A stretch of DNA of 59,967 bases from [Phormidium] sp. LEGE 05292 (GTDB lineage Bacteria > Cyanobacteriota > Cyanobacteriia > Cyanobacteriales > Aerosakkonemataceae): contig NZ_JADEWG010000029.1 in the NCBI RefSeq assembly GCF_015207735.1, forward strand, positions 1 through 59,967, in the 5' to 3' direction. The position numbers were made by a program, and so were the translations under genes. A model generated the notes under the pieces. It was not told where the DNA came from. It searched no databases and was given only the letters and a program-made list of their open reading frames with translations. This document shows positions 51,732-59,967 of the stretch, one piece after another (within the stretch, counting starts at the first letter, position 1; each line of letters starts with the position of its first letter).

Positions 51732-51812
51732 GATCCCCCATTATCCCCCTTACCAAGGGGGACTTAAAAACTCCTCTGGTTCCCCCCTTGTTAAGGGGGG
51801 TTAGGGGGGATC
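51732..51812. repeat. GATCCCCC three-way-junction repeat
   Basis: GATCCCCC (51732-51739) pairs with GGGGGGATC (51804-51812). Inside are two hairpins, TCCCCCTTACCAAGGGGGA and CCCCCCTTGTTAAGGGGGG. It is the same family as 19514-19579. It lies in the gap upstream of the pentapeptide gene. Confidence 0.78.
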
Positions 51813-51927
51813 AACCATCTTTAGCGAAGTTGTACGTAATTGAAAGTACCCATTCTTGGGTAATTCCTCTGTTTCCTAGTGGTAGCCAGATTAGAGAAAA
51901 TAGTGTTAACTAGCTAGGATAATTAAT

Positions 51928-53769
51928 ATGAATGACCAACAACTTAATCTAGTATCACTGTTTTCGAGAATTGAACAACTCGAACAACACCTTCTTATTG
52001 TTAGAAAATATTCTACAGGGCTAAAACGTCAATTAGATTGTGTGACGGAACAGTTTAATAATCGACCTGAGTTACAAGAATGGGAACTTTTAAAAAGGGA
52101 GTTTGCTGAACTAAAAAAGCAGCACAATTTAATGTTGAGTTTAAGCGATCGCACTTTCAACTCCCAAACTCTGAATTCGCCTCATAACAATGATACAAAA
52201 GAAGATGCGGAAATAGTTAAGGAGTTTTTTGCAAGGGTCGATCGACAATTACAGCAAGATTCCCTCACCCCAACAGTTGAAGAATCTCAAGAATTGGCGA
52301 GTAATGATGAGCAGATTGTAAGTTTTCACCATGAAGAAATTGATGCTGTTGAACAGGAAACAAAATTTTCTGTCTTTACTGATGAAGAATTCAAAATTGA
52401 AAGAATGTTGCTGTTGTTGATGAGAGATGAGACAGAAGAAGAAGATTATCAGGAAGCAGATATCAGTGCTGAAGAGTTTTTGACAAAGTGTAATGAGGGA
52501 GAAAGAGATTTTACTGGCATCAACTTAGCCGGAGTTGATTTAAATGAAAAATCTTTTTCAAGTTATGGCAATCTGAATCTTAGCCAAGCTAATTTAAGCA
52601 GAGCTAAACTAAGTAAAGGAAAGCTATCTTCTGTAAACCTATATCAAGCAAATCTCCAACGTGCTGTACTTTGTGAAACAGAGTTAAATTACATAAATTT
52701 GAACAATGCAAATTTAACTAATGCAGATCTTCGTAAAACGCAAATGTATGAAGCTAAGTTAGGTAAGGCAAACCTTAGAAATGCAAACCTAAGCTTAGCG
52801 AATTTACAAAAAGCAAATTTATGTGAAGCTAATTTGATTCAAGCAAATCTTAGCGGTGCGGATTTGACCTTGCAAGCAAACCTTAATGATGCAAACTTAA
52901 GTCATGCAAACTTGAGTGGTGCAAAATTGAGGAAAGCACAATTGATAAATGCAGACCTAAGTAATGCCAATCTTAGTAATGCTAATCTCTTAGAAGCAAA
53001 TTTGGAAGGAGCAAACCTGCGGGGAGTAAAGCTTCAAGAAGCAGTTTATAACGAGGCGACTATCTTTCCCAAAGATTTCGATCCTGTTAAAGCAGGTGCT
53101 TACTTAATTGCTCCTAACTCGTCACTGCGAAATGCTAACTTAGCTGGCATTGATTTAAGTCAAGTAAACCTAAGTGGAGCATATTTGGAAGGTGCAAACT
53201 TAAATTCAGCCAACCTTCTTCACGCAAACTTAAGTCAAATAAATTTGTGTCGAGCGAACTTAAACAAGGCAAATTTGAATAGTGCAAAACTCCTTCAAGC
53301 AAATCTTTGCCACGCCAACTTAAGTAATGCAGATTTGGGTAGTGCTAACCTAACTGCTGTCGATCTTAGAGCAGCAAAGCTGATTCAATCAAATTTATCG
53401 TCAACCAACTTAGCTGGTGCAGATATAAGTCAAACAGACCTGAAAAACGCAATAAATATTCACTGGGCAAACTTAAGTGGTGCTAATCTGACAGGAACCA
53501 ATCTTTTGGGAATAAGCTTAACTAATATTAACCTAAGTGGGGCAAACTTAAGCGGAGCAAATCTTTGTGGAACCCAGTTGAGTGGGGCAAATTTAAGCGG
53601 AGCAAACCTTACTTCAGCAGACTTACGTGGAGCACGCTTGACAAGGGCAAACCTAGAAAAAGCTAACTTGAAAGGAGCCAACATAAATGGAGCGATTTTA
53701 GAGGAAAACAATAATGATAAAGCAAAACTCACTGGTGCAATTATGCCTGATGGAACGACTCACGAGTAA
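51928..53769 (+). CDS. Pentapeptide-repeat protein
   Basis: A 613-residue protein. Residues ~1-70 are coiled-coil-like (LFSRIEQLEQHLLIVRKYS), ~70-185 acidic and probably flexible, and ~195-605 are dozens of A(N/D)LxX pentapeptides (for example ANLSGADL, ANLRGVKL) forming a right-handed quadrilateral beta helix, with an interruption near residues 375-390 (VYNEATIFPKDFDP). The function of such proteins in cyanobacteria is mostly unknown. DNA-level periodicity is expected from the repeats. Confidence 0.9.
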   Translation: MNDQQLNLVSLFSRIEQLEQHLLIVRKYSTGLKRQLDCVTEQFNNRPELQEWELLKREFAELKKQHNLMLSLSDRTFNSQTLNSPHNNDTKEDAEIVKEFFARVDRQLQQDSLTPTVEESQELASNDEQIVSFHHEEIDAVEQETKFSVFTDEEFKIERMLLLLMRDETEEEDYQEADISAEEFLTKCNEGERDFTGINLAGVDLNEKSFSSYGNLNLSQANLSRAKLSKGKLSSVNLYQANLQRAVLCETELNYINLNNANLTNADLRKTQMYEAKLGKANLRNANLSLANLQKANLCEANLIQANLSGADLTLQANLNDANLSHANLSGAKLRKAQLINADLSNANLSNANLLEANLEGANLRGVKLQEAVYNEATIFPKDFDPVKAGAYLIAPNSSLRNANLAGIDLSQVNLSGAYLEGANLNSANLLHANLSQINLCRANLNKANLNSAKLLQANLCHANLSNADLGSANLTAVDLRAAKLIQSNLSSTNLAGADISQTDLKNAINIHWANLSGANLTGTNLLGISLTNINLSGANLSGANLCGTQLSGANLSGANLTSADLRGARLTRANLEKANLKGANINGAILEENNNDKAKLTGAIMPDGTTHE

Positions 53770-53806
53770 AGATTATCAATGTTTTGAAACAGGGAAATTG
53801 AGGAAA

Positions 53807-53850
53807 GATCGATCGCACTTAGTAGGTTAGGGTAAAAAGTGCGATCGATC
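53807..53850. terminator. Bidirectional hairpin between convergent genes
   Basis: GATCGATCGCACTT (53807-53820) is exactly inverted as AAGTGCGATCGATC (53837-53850) with a 16-base loop. It lies in the 105-bp gap between the convergent pentapeptide and SWIM genes. There is no T tract, so it may slow polymerase or protect 3' ends rather than act as a classical terminator. Confidence 0.6.
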
Positions 53851-53874
53851 CCCCATTATTTTAACTCTAACAAC

Positions 53875-54747
53875 TTATTCTCCCGCCATCATTGCTGAGA
53901 TAATCGCTTGTTGACTAACCGCCTTATAAACTGAATCTAAATACTGCATTACTGCATCAGATGTAGCTGCTGTTTGAGGTTTTTCCGTTTCATCATTACC
54001 TAAAGGAATTTTTCCCAAAACATCTAAAATTGTTTCGCTAACTGGTGATGGTGCGATTACAACTAAACCTGATTCTAAAGGTCGATCGTACTGCCAAAAC
54101 TCCTCAATTTTCAAAGGATATTGTACCTTTTGATTTACCGGAATATCAGTTTCTTTGTCTCCCTGTTCCTCTTTTCCCTTGCTACGAAACTTGCGTAAAG
54201 CTTCAATAATTTGTGCTTTGCTACGTCCTCTTAATTGAAACAACACAAAAGGATCTTCGCCAAAGCGATCGCCCAATAAATAATAAACCGCCCCAATATG
54301 TTTACAAGGATTAGCTTTATCAGGACAACTGCAACGACTCCGCACATCTTCCAAAGTAAAAGGAAACAAACTTAAACCATTTGCCGTAAATACTTCCTCA
54401 ATATTTTTCGGCATTTCTCCAGCTAATAACTTAGCCGAAAAAATTGCCCTTTCCGACATACTTTCAATCACATAATTCCACTGTTCATCGGTAAAAGGTT
54501 CCAAAAATATTGAAAGTTGATAAGGTTCTGGTTCTGTTCCTTGAACTTTAGCAAAAACCTTTTGATCTTGAAAATCAATACTCAAAACATTGCCTTCTCT
54601 AGCATAAATTCGCGCCCGTTCCAAACGCTTTTTAAACCGATACTTATCCAACAATTCTAACCACCGTTCCACCCACCATTCCCGACCAGAAATAGCAGTA
54701 TTATCTTCTTTCGTAATTCTTTGCATCCCAGGATCGTAATCTCTCAT
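53875..54747 (-). CDS. SWIM zinc-finger protein
   Basis: A 290-residue protein with the SWIM motif CSCPDKANPCKH (C139, C141, C148, H150) in the middle. N-terminal text includes WWVERWLELLDKYRFKKRL. SWIM proteins pair with SNF2 ATPases in many bacteria; the SNF2 gene is 29 bp upstream on the same strand. The role of the pair is probably DNA transaction or repair, not proven. Confidence 0.88.
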   Translation of the reverse strand: MRDYDPGMQRITKEDNTAISGREWWVERWLELLDKYRFKKRLERARIYAREGNVLSIDFQDQKVFAKVQGTEPEPYQLSIFLEPFTDEQWNYVIESMSERAIFSAKLLAGEMPKNIEEVFTANGLSLFPFTLEDVRSRCSCPDKANPCKHIGAVYYLLGDRFGEDPFVLFQLRGRSKAQIIEALRKFRSKGKEEQGDKETDIPVNQKVQYPLKIEEFWQYDRPLESGLVVIAPSPVSETILDVLGKIPLGNDETEKPQTAATSDAVMQYLDSVYKAVSQQAIISAMMAGE

Positions 54748-54776
54748 CTTCTTTGCGTCCTTTGCGGTTTAAAAAA

Positions 54777-57700
54777 TTAAAAATCCGAACTATCAATTAC
54801 TGCATTGCGATCGAGCAATAATAAATTCCTTAATTGGTCAGTATCCAACTCAGTTAACCAATTTTCACCACCACCTACAACTTGTTCCGCCAGTGCTTTT
54901 TTACTTTCAATTAGATCGTGAATTTTCTCTTCTAAAGTACCTTGACAGACAAACTTATGTACCTGAACATTGCGCGTTTGACCAATCCGAAATACTCTAT
55001 CAGTTGCTTGATTTTCCACAGCAGGATTCCACCATCGATCGAAGTGAAAAACATGATTAGCGCGAGTTAAATTCAACCCAGTACCGCCAGCTTTTAAAGA
55101 CAAAATCATCACTCTTGGTGCTTGTGGATCGTTTTGGAAGCGATCGATCATTTCCTCCCGTTGATTCTTGGAAGTACTACCATATAAAAACAGCATTTCT
55201 CGATTAAATTGCTTTTCTAAATAGGGTTTTAACAGTTTTCCCCATTCAGCAAATTGAGTGAAAATTAAAGCGCGATCACCCTCCGAAATCACTTCTTCCA
55301 ACATCTCTTCTAAACGCAAAAGTTTTGCCGATCGCTTCTGATTTCCTAAACTTACTTCCTTCAAAAATTGCGCTGGATGATTGCAAATTTGCTTCAATTT
55401 AACTAACAAAGCTAAAATTTGACCGCGCCGTTGAATCCCTTCAGAACTTTCAATTTCTGCCAAAGATTCTTCGACTAATTTTTGATACAATTCTGCTTGT
55501 TCCGCAGTTAAACCGCAAAATACATTCATCTCCTGCTTTTCGGGCAAATCTTGAATAATATTGCGGTCAGTTTTTAAGCGGCGAAGGATGAAAGGTTGGA
55601 CAAGCGATCGTAAAGTTTTTAACGAAGAAGTATCCCCATACTTTTCCACAGGAATGGCAAAACGCCGTTGAAAGAAATTTTTTGACCCTAAATAACCAGG
55701 ATTGATAAAATCCAAAATTGACCAAAGTTCCGCTAACCTATTTTCTACCGGAGTTCCTGTTAACGCAATCCGAAAATTCGCCTCTAAATCCCTTACTGCT
55801 TGCGACTGTTTCGCCTCTGGATTTTTAATATTTTGCGCTTCATCTAACACCACGCCTTGCCAAGAAACAGTTTGTAAATCCTTCACATCTCGGAAAACTA
55901 ATTGATAACTAGTAATTACCAAATCTTTATCCTGAACTGCTTTAGCAAACGCTTTTCCTTTGGGACGTTTATCACCGTGATGCACTACAACTTTTAAGCT
56001 AGGGCCAAATTTTTTAACTTCCCTTTCCCAGTTACCTAAAACTGAAGTTGGACAAACTAAAAGAGTCGGTTTTTCCAGTGCGTTCTCTTCTTTTAAATGT
56101 AAGAGAAAAGCAATGAACTGGATCGTTTTTCCTAATCCCATGTCGTCCGCTAAACAAGCACCTAATCCCCAGCGTTCTAAAAATGCTAACCAACCTACAC
56201 CTCGCGCTTGATAAGGGCGCAATTCTCCTTTGAAAGATTGGGGAGGATCGATCGCCTCCACCGCCCGATTACTTGTTAAAGCATTCAACAAATCTTGCAA
56301 AACTCCCGAAGCTTCAAAACTCACCACAGGCAATTTTTCCACCATTTGCGTATCGCCTGTACTAAGACGCAAAGCATCTTCTAAAGACAAAGACATTTCC
56401 TCTTTTCGAGAAACAAAGAAATTCTTCGCTGACTTTACATCTTGCGGGCGTAATTCCACCCATTCCCCATTAATTTCTACCAGAGGACTATTCTGTGCTG
56501 CTAATTTGTCAAACTCTTTTTTAGAAATAGTTTGCCCACCAATAGACAACTGCCATTTAAAATTTAATAAACTTTGCAAACCTAAGCGTTGATTCGGTTT
56601 TAACTCAGGAGTTTGGGCGCGAATACTTAAACCCAAACGACTCGCCCAACCATCCCGATTTGCCAAACTTGGTGGTAAAATTACTCCTAAACCGCTATCT
56701 TGAAAACGCCAAGCACCTCCTTTAATAAACTCATAAGCTTCTAACGGATTCAAGCGACAAAATAACGGGGTAGCAGTTTCTAAACTTGCTTCAATTACTG
56801 GCATTAATCGAGAAGCTAAACCTAACCCTTGCAGAAAAGTTTCTTGGGGACGTTCTATGGTTCTTCCTTGATAAATAAAACGTTCAACTGCATTCTGCCA
56901 AATTGTTGCAGCATCAACAATAAATTCAGGATCGTCAACAGCTTGCAAACAATATTCTAAACTCCAATCTTTCGCATTTTCTGCCGGAGGATGGACTTTA
57001 AAACAAGTGCGAAATAAACTTTGTCCTGTTAAAAATGGTTGTACTGGTGCAATCCAAGAATTTAAAATTGCTGCTAAACGTTCTGGTGTTTCTCCTATTA
57101 CTTGCGCTGACTCATTTCCCAATCCTTCCAACCATTTTTGCACCAAATTTTCCGTAGTTGGTACAGAGTTTCCCCGCGCCACACTTCTCGCTTGTAGATC
57201 GATCGTGCTGCTTAAAAAACTTAGCAGCAATTCTTTAGGTTCTGGCGGTAATTCTAAACTAATAAATGGCGAGGAATCATCAATTTCCCAACCTTGATAA
57301 CTGCGACAAGCAGCAGGCATTTGTCGAGCAAAATTATCTAACCGAACTTGATCTACGCCGCCATCAAGTAAAGGTTGCCAAACAGCAATGAATTCATTTT
57401 CTAGCTGTTTCAATCTCGGCAAAAACTTGCACCTTGCTAGTAAATCTACACTCCACCTTGCTATATGACACCAAAATTGTAAATCTTTACCTAAAAAAGA
57501 ATCTGATTCATTAATCGTTGTCAGTGGCAAAGCGGTTAAAAATTCTCTTGCTTCTTGCCTGTTTAAACAAATTCCTTCTACTTGCCAAGGATACAAATAA
57601 TAAGAAGATATCTCTACTTCGTTTTCATTTAATATAGTTCCCGAATGCAACGGCAACAAATCATTATTATCTGCTTTCAAGATTCTGGTTGGTAATCCTA

Positions 57701-57986
57701 AAACTTGCACTTGCCAACGGTAATTTTGGTTTTCTTCTGCTTTCTTTTTCCCTTTTTTAGCTGTACTTTTCTCCACAGTTAAAGTATCAGTTGGTAGCGC
57801 CTTGCTAATTTTTTCTAAACTTTGCAAATAGGTGACTAATTCCTGCTTACTCATTGCCAATGGATGAGGTAGCAGCGTGGTGAATCCCTCCGAGTTTGCT
57901 GGATTAACTCTGCGCCAAGTTTCTCCCCAAACGAATAGATAACTACCTTGAGATCGATCGATCCAACTACCGTGTAAAATTGCCAT
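54777..57986 (-). CDS. SNF2-family DNA-dependent ATPase
   Basis: A 1069-residue protein. The N-terminal ~500 residues contain a bacterial SNF2-associated region; the helicase core starts at FKGELRPYQARGVGWL with motif I DDMGLGKT (about 613-620), motif II DEAQNIKN, motif III ALTGTPVENR, and in lobe 2 GGTGLNLTRANHVFHFDRWWNP followed by ATDRVFRIGQ. It should translocate on double-stranded DNA using ATP. It forms an operon with the SWIM gene downstream. Similar pairs are common in cyanobacteria and do not by themselves indicate defence. Confidence 0.93.
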   Translation of the reverse strand: MAILHGSWIDRSQGSYLFVWGETWRRVNPANSEGFTTLLPHPLAMSKQELVTYLQSLEKISKALPTDTLTVEKSTAKKGKKKAEENQNYRWQVQVLGLPTRILKADNNDLLPLHSGTILNENEVEISSYYLYPWQVEGICLNRQEAREFLTALPLTTINESDSFLGKDLQFWCHIARWSVDLLARCKFLPRLKQLENEFIAVWQPLLDGGVDQVRLDNFARQMPAACRSYQGWEIDDSSPFISLELPPEPKELLLSFLSSTIDLQARSVARGNSVPTTENLVQKWLEGLGNESAQVIGETPERLAAILNSWIAPVQPFLTGQSLFRTCFKVHPPAENAKDWSLEYCLQAVDDPEFIVDAATIWQNAVERFIYQGRTIERPQETFLQGLGLASRLMPVIEASLETATPLFCRLNPLEAYEFIKGGAWRFQDSGLGVILPPSLANRDGWASRLGLSIRAQTPELKPNQRLGLQSLLNFKWQLSIGGQTISKKEFDKLAAQNSPLVEINGEWVELRPQDVKSAKNFFVSRKEEMSLSLEDALRLSTGDTQMVEKLPVVSFEASGVLQDLLNALTSNRAVEAIDPPQSFKGELRPYQARGVGWLAFLERWGLGACLADDMGLGKTIQFIAFLLHLKEENALEKPTLLVCPTSVLGNWEREVKKFGPSLKVVVHHGDKRPKGKAFAKAVQDKDLVITSYQLVFRDVKDLQTVSWQGVVLDEAQNIKNPEAKQSQAVRDLEANFRIALTGTPVENRLAELWSILDFINPGYLGSKNFFQRRFAIPVEKYGDTSSLKTLRSLVQPFILRRLKTDRNIIQDLPEKQEMNVFCGLTAEQAELYQKLVEESLAEIESSEGIQRRGQILALLVKLKQICNHPAQFLKEVSLGNQKRSAKLLRLEEMLEEVISEGDRALIFTQFAEWGKLLKPYLEKQFNREMLFLYGSTSKNQREEMIDRFQNDPQAPRVMILSLKAGGTGLNLTRANHVFHFDRWWNPAVENQATDRVFRIGQTRNVQVHKFVCQGTLEEKIHDLIESKKALAEQVVGGGENWLTELDTDQLRNLLLLDRNAVIDSSDF

Positions 57987-58242
57987 TTAGAAACTGCTCA
58001 AATTGTGTTGGTTATGTTTTACTCATCATTAGTCACTGCGGAAAAATCACTGACTAATGATTGAGATTTATTGATGATTGTTTTAGAATATTTGCGCTTG
58101 ATAAGGTAAGCGTTGCTGAAGATTAACCAGTAAGATTGCGGATATCATTTTATGATAACCCTAAAAATCCCAGAAAACAACAAATTATCTCGTTTTTCTG
58201 GTTAATTACGGTTACAAATTTTTACAAAAAAGGTGAAATCTC

Positions 58243-58431
58243 ATGAGTGATTCTCAAGGCTGGTATATTATCAAACGTAACGAGGGTAACTGTGATATTG
58301 TTCCTAGTCAACAAGTGGAAAGCCAAGAGGATAGTAACATTTTAGAACGTTGGGGGCCTTTTAGTTCGGTAGAAGATGCGATCGCGCGTCGTGTCGGATT
58401 AATTCGCGCCGGAAAATGCAAACCTGTTTAG
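58243..58431 (+). CDS. Small conserved hypothetical protein
   Basis: A 62-residue ORF. The end WGPFSSVEDAIARRVGLIRA then GKCKPV reads like a small protein family common in cyanobacteria. The start has AAAGGTG about 7 bases upstream of ATG. It is followed by a bidirectional hairpin. No function is proposed. Confidence 0.78.
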   Translation: MSDSQGWYIIKRNEGNCDIVPSQQVESQEDSNILERWGPFSSVEDAIARRVGLIRAGKCKPV

Positions 58432-58444
58432 GGATAGGTGACTA

Positions 58445-58482
58445 GGAAAAGGGAAAATTTACAACTAAAATTTTTCCCTTTT
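58445..58482. terminator. Bidirectional hairpin terminator
   Basis: GGAAAAGGGAAAATTT pairs with AAAATTTTTCCCTTTT with one bulged base and a short loop. It sits between the convergent small ORF and mtnP, with A and T runs on either side so that it can terminate both. Confidence 0.7.
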
Positions 58483-58490
58483 ATCCCTCT

Positions 58491-59363
58491 TTAGATATAT
58501 TTTTTCAACAACAAAGCTAAATTTTCTTTTGTTGTTGCTGGAACCTTATCCAACGGAGTGAGAATAGCATATTTCAAAGCAGAATGAGCTTCAGAAACAA
58601 AAGGATTTTCTGTAATTCTTCGCACCGTTTCTTGAATTACTTTTTGAGCATTAATCGCATTACGTTGTAAATTATCAATAATCATTTCTACAGTTACACT
58701 GTCATGATCGGGATGCCAACAATCGTAATCAGTAACCAAAGCTAAAGTTGTGTAGGCAATTTCCGCTTCTCTCGCTAATTTTGCCTCTGGCAAATTAGTC
58801 ATTCCAATCACAGTTGCACCCCAACTCCGATACAGATGAGACTCTGCCTTCGTAGAAAAAGCAGGCCCTTCCATGCACACATAAATACCGCCACGATGCA
58901 AATTTACCCGATCCAAATTTAAACTAGCGACTGCATCTGCCACAACATTAGCTAATTGTTGACAAACAGGTTCACCAAATGCAATATGAGCTACAATTCC
59001 CTCGCCAAAAAAAGTGGATACTCTATTCTTGGTGCGATCGATAAACTGATCTGGCACCACCATGTCTAGAGGTTTAGCTTCCTCCTTGAGAGAACCAACA
59101 GCTGACGCGGAGATTAAATATTCAACGCCCAGCTGCTTCATTGCGTAAATGTTCGCACGGAACGGCAACTCAGACGGCAACAGGGTATGATTCCGACCGT
59201 GACGAGCTAAAAAAGCCACCTTAGCACCCGCCAAAGTTCCTACAATTAAAGCATCAGAGGGCGGCCCAAAAGGAGTATCAACTTGCACCTCTTCCACATC
59301 TTTGAGGGCTTCCATTTTGTAAAGACCGCTGCCACCGATAATCCCAATTTTCGCCTGAGTCAT
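58491..59363 (-). CDS. mtnP: S-methyl-5'-thioadenosine phosphorylase
   Basis: A 290-residue PNP-family enzyme. The N-terminus [17 protein letters not shown], the segment [20 protein letters not shown] and [20 protein letters not shown] with [16 protein letters not shown] are the MtnP hallmark. It cleaves methylthioadenosine with phosphate in methionine salvage. The C-terminal ~20 residues may be a cyanobacterial extension. It is single on the minus strand. Confidence 0.94.
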   Translation of the reverse strand: MTQAKIGIIGGSGLYKMEALKDVEEVQVDTPFGPPSDALIVGTLAGAKVAFLARHGRNHTLLPSELPFRANIYAMKQLGVEYLISASAVGSLKEEAKPLDMVVPDQFIDRTKNRVSTFFGEGIVAHIAFGEPVCQQLANVVADAVASLNLDRVNLHRGGIYVCMEGPAFSTKAESHLYRSWGATVIGMTNLPEAKLAREAEIAYTTLALVTDYDCWHPDHDSVTVEMIIDNLQRNAINAQKVIQETVRRITENPFVSEAHSALKYAILTPLDKVPATTKENLALLLKKYI

Positions 59364-59573
59364 AAACTTTATTGTGTTGCGCGTGAAACTCCAGCATTTT
59401 ACCCGTCAATAGGAACACAGGGAAGTGCTTGTGTTAGCGATATGTGCTGACGCACAGGCTACGCCAACGCGATCGCTCTTCTTTACAGAAACTTTAACAA
59501 CAGATGTGTGAAAATAACCATTTGTTTGGGAATACTTACTTTGGTTGAATATAGTAAAGATTTAGTTGCACTA

Positions 59574-59780
59574 ATGATGAGACAGTTTGAAACCCAACCA
59601 AAAGTCTCGGTTGAAAGCATCCTCGAAAGGATCTTTGCTCTTCGCCAGATTAATCGGAGAGATCAATATACCCTAATGACAGCACTGCTATCTAAAGATT
59701 CTCTCAGCGACAAAGATCAACGTCAAATCAATCAAGTATACGAAGCAATCCAAAAGGGATTAATCAGAATCGTAGATTAA
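59574..59780 (+). CDS. Small HetP-like protein
   Basis: A 68-residue protein. The core RIFALRQINRRDQYTLMTAL then LSKDSLSDKDQRQINQVYEA and KGLIRIVD resembles the conserved C-terminal part of HetP and its short homologues, which affect heterocyst commitment in Anabaena. The ATG at 59574 is preferred; the frame is open to a GTG at 59508 that adds 22 partly hydrophobic residues. Similar small proteins also occur in non-heterocystous cyanobacteria, so it does not prove heterocyst formation. Confidence 0.6.
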   Translation: MMRQFETQPKVSVESILERIFALRQINRRDQYTLMTALLSKDSLSDKDQRQINQVYEAIQKGLIRIVD

Positions 59781-59812
59781 ACAAGAAAGGCAGAAGACAG
59801 AAGGGCAGAGGG

Positions 59813-59844
59813 GCTCTTGAGCAGGGGAGCTCTTGAGCAGGGGA
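59813..59844. repeat. Exact 16-bp tandem duplication
   Basis: GCTCTTGAGCAGGGGA occurs twice back to back. It is a low-complexity intergenic repeat. Confidence 0.75.
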
Positions 59845-59858
59845 GAAAGTGTTGAGTT

Positions 59859-59926
59859 GTAGGGGCGGGTTTAGTAGATAAATCTGTGTTCACAACAAAA
59901 GAGTTAACAACAAAACCCGCCCTTAC
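59859..59926. repeat. MITE-like inverted-repeat element, copy 2
   Basis: A 68-bp element with arms GTAGGGGCGGGTTT and AAACCCGCCCTTAC. Its reverse complement aligns end to end with the copy at 28-96. Non-coding. Confidence 0.8.
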
Positions 59927-59967
59927 TAGTGCATCTGGGCAGAAATTTCCCCCCATCTCCCCATCTC

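Noticed and set aside
53875-57986. DISARM-like defence system (SNF2 plus the PLD at 40.6 kb)
   Set aside because: The PLD gene is 13 kb away and the SWIM-SNF2 pair is common in cyanobacteria; no DISARM methyltransferase or DUF1998 gene is present.

Overview
The window is a chromosomal segment from a cyanobacterium, most likely a filamentous one of the Oscillatoriales/Nostocales type. The evidence is photosynthesis-specific genes (chlorophyll synthase chlG, cytochrome b6f subunit petP, a BCH/PucC-type transporter, a PCP_red protein), frequent HIP1-type GCGATCGC octamers, an AT-rich base composition, and many short hairpin repeats of the kind that fill cyanobacterial intergenic space. No rRNA, tRNA, intact insertion sequence, prophage or CRISPR array was recognised.

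Layout. 0.2-8 kb: a PucC-like carrier, an inositol-phosphatase-family enzyme, a Uma2-type nuclease, a ChaN-like lipoprotein, a cupin, and the petP-arsA-chlG operon on the minus strand. 8.5-21 kb: one block of plus-strand genes for an exported, probably sulfated and methylated polysaccharide. It holds an ABC export pair with a sugar-binding tail on the ATPase (Wzm/Wzt), a methyltransferase, a tandem sulfotransferase-glycosyltransferase-coiled-coil fusion, a three-domain glycosyltransferase, a further sulfotransferase and a GT4 enzyme. An RTX-type repeat protein follows at 21.4 kb.

23-31 kb: an accessory stretch with a detached toxin-like domain plus a putative immunity gene, a half-size TauE permease, a Kir-type potassium channel, and a dispersed set of amidohydrolase, isochorismatase, AtzH/HpxZ-like, Lin0512 and cupin genes that may degrade a nitrogen heterocycle. 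A PuuE-like deacetylase at 46-47 kb may belong with them. 30.8-34.7 kb: MBOAT and SGNH genes for O-acylation of a surface polymer. 34.8-38 kb: TPR, glutaminase, threonine aldolase and SDR genes.

38-41.4 kb: a divergent pair made of an HTH-STAND NTPase-TPR protein and a single-HKD phospholipase D-like protein, with a three-copy direct repeat in the shared promoter region. This is a candidate uncharacterised regulated nuclease, possibly a defence system. 41.6-46 kb: a complete carbohydrate ABC importer. 48-54 kb: an APC-transporter/histidine-kinase fusion, a PCP_red protein and a pentapeptide-repeat protein. 54-59.8 kb: a SWIM-SNF2 pair, mtnP and a small HetP-like protein.

Intergenic repeats are a theme of the window. 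They include three-way-junction repeats with compensatory changes, 28-bp palindromes that supply gene stop codons, and two related inverted-repeat elements near the two ends of the window. All family assignments come from reading motifs by eye; no database search was run.
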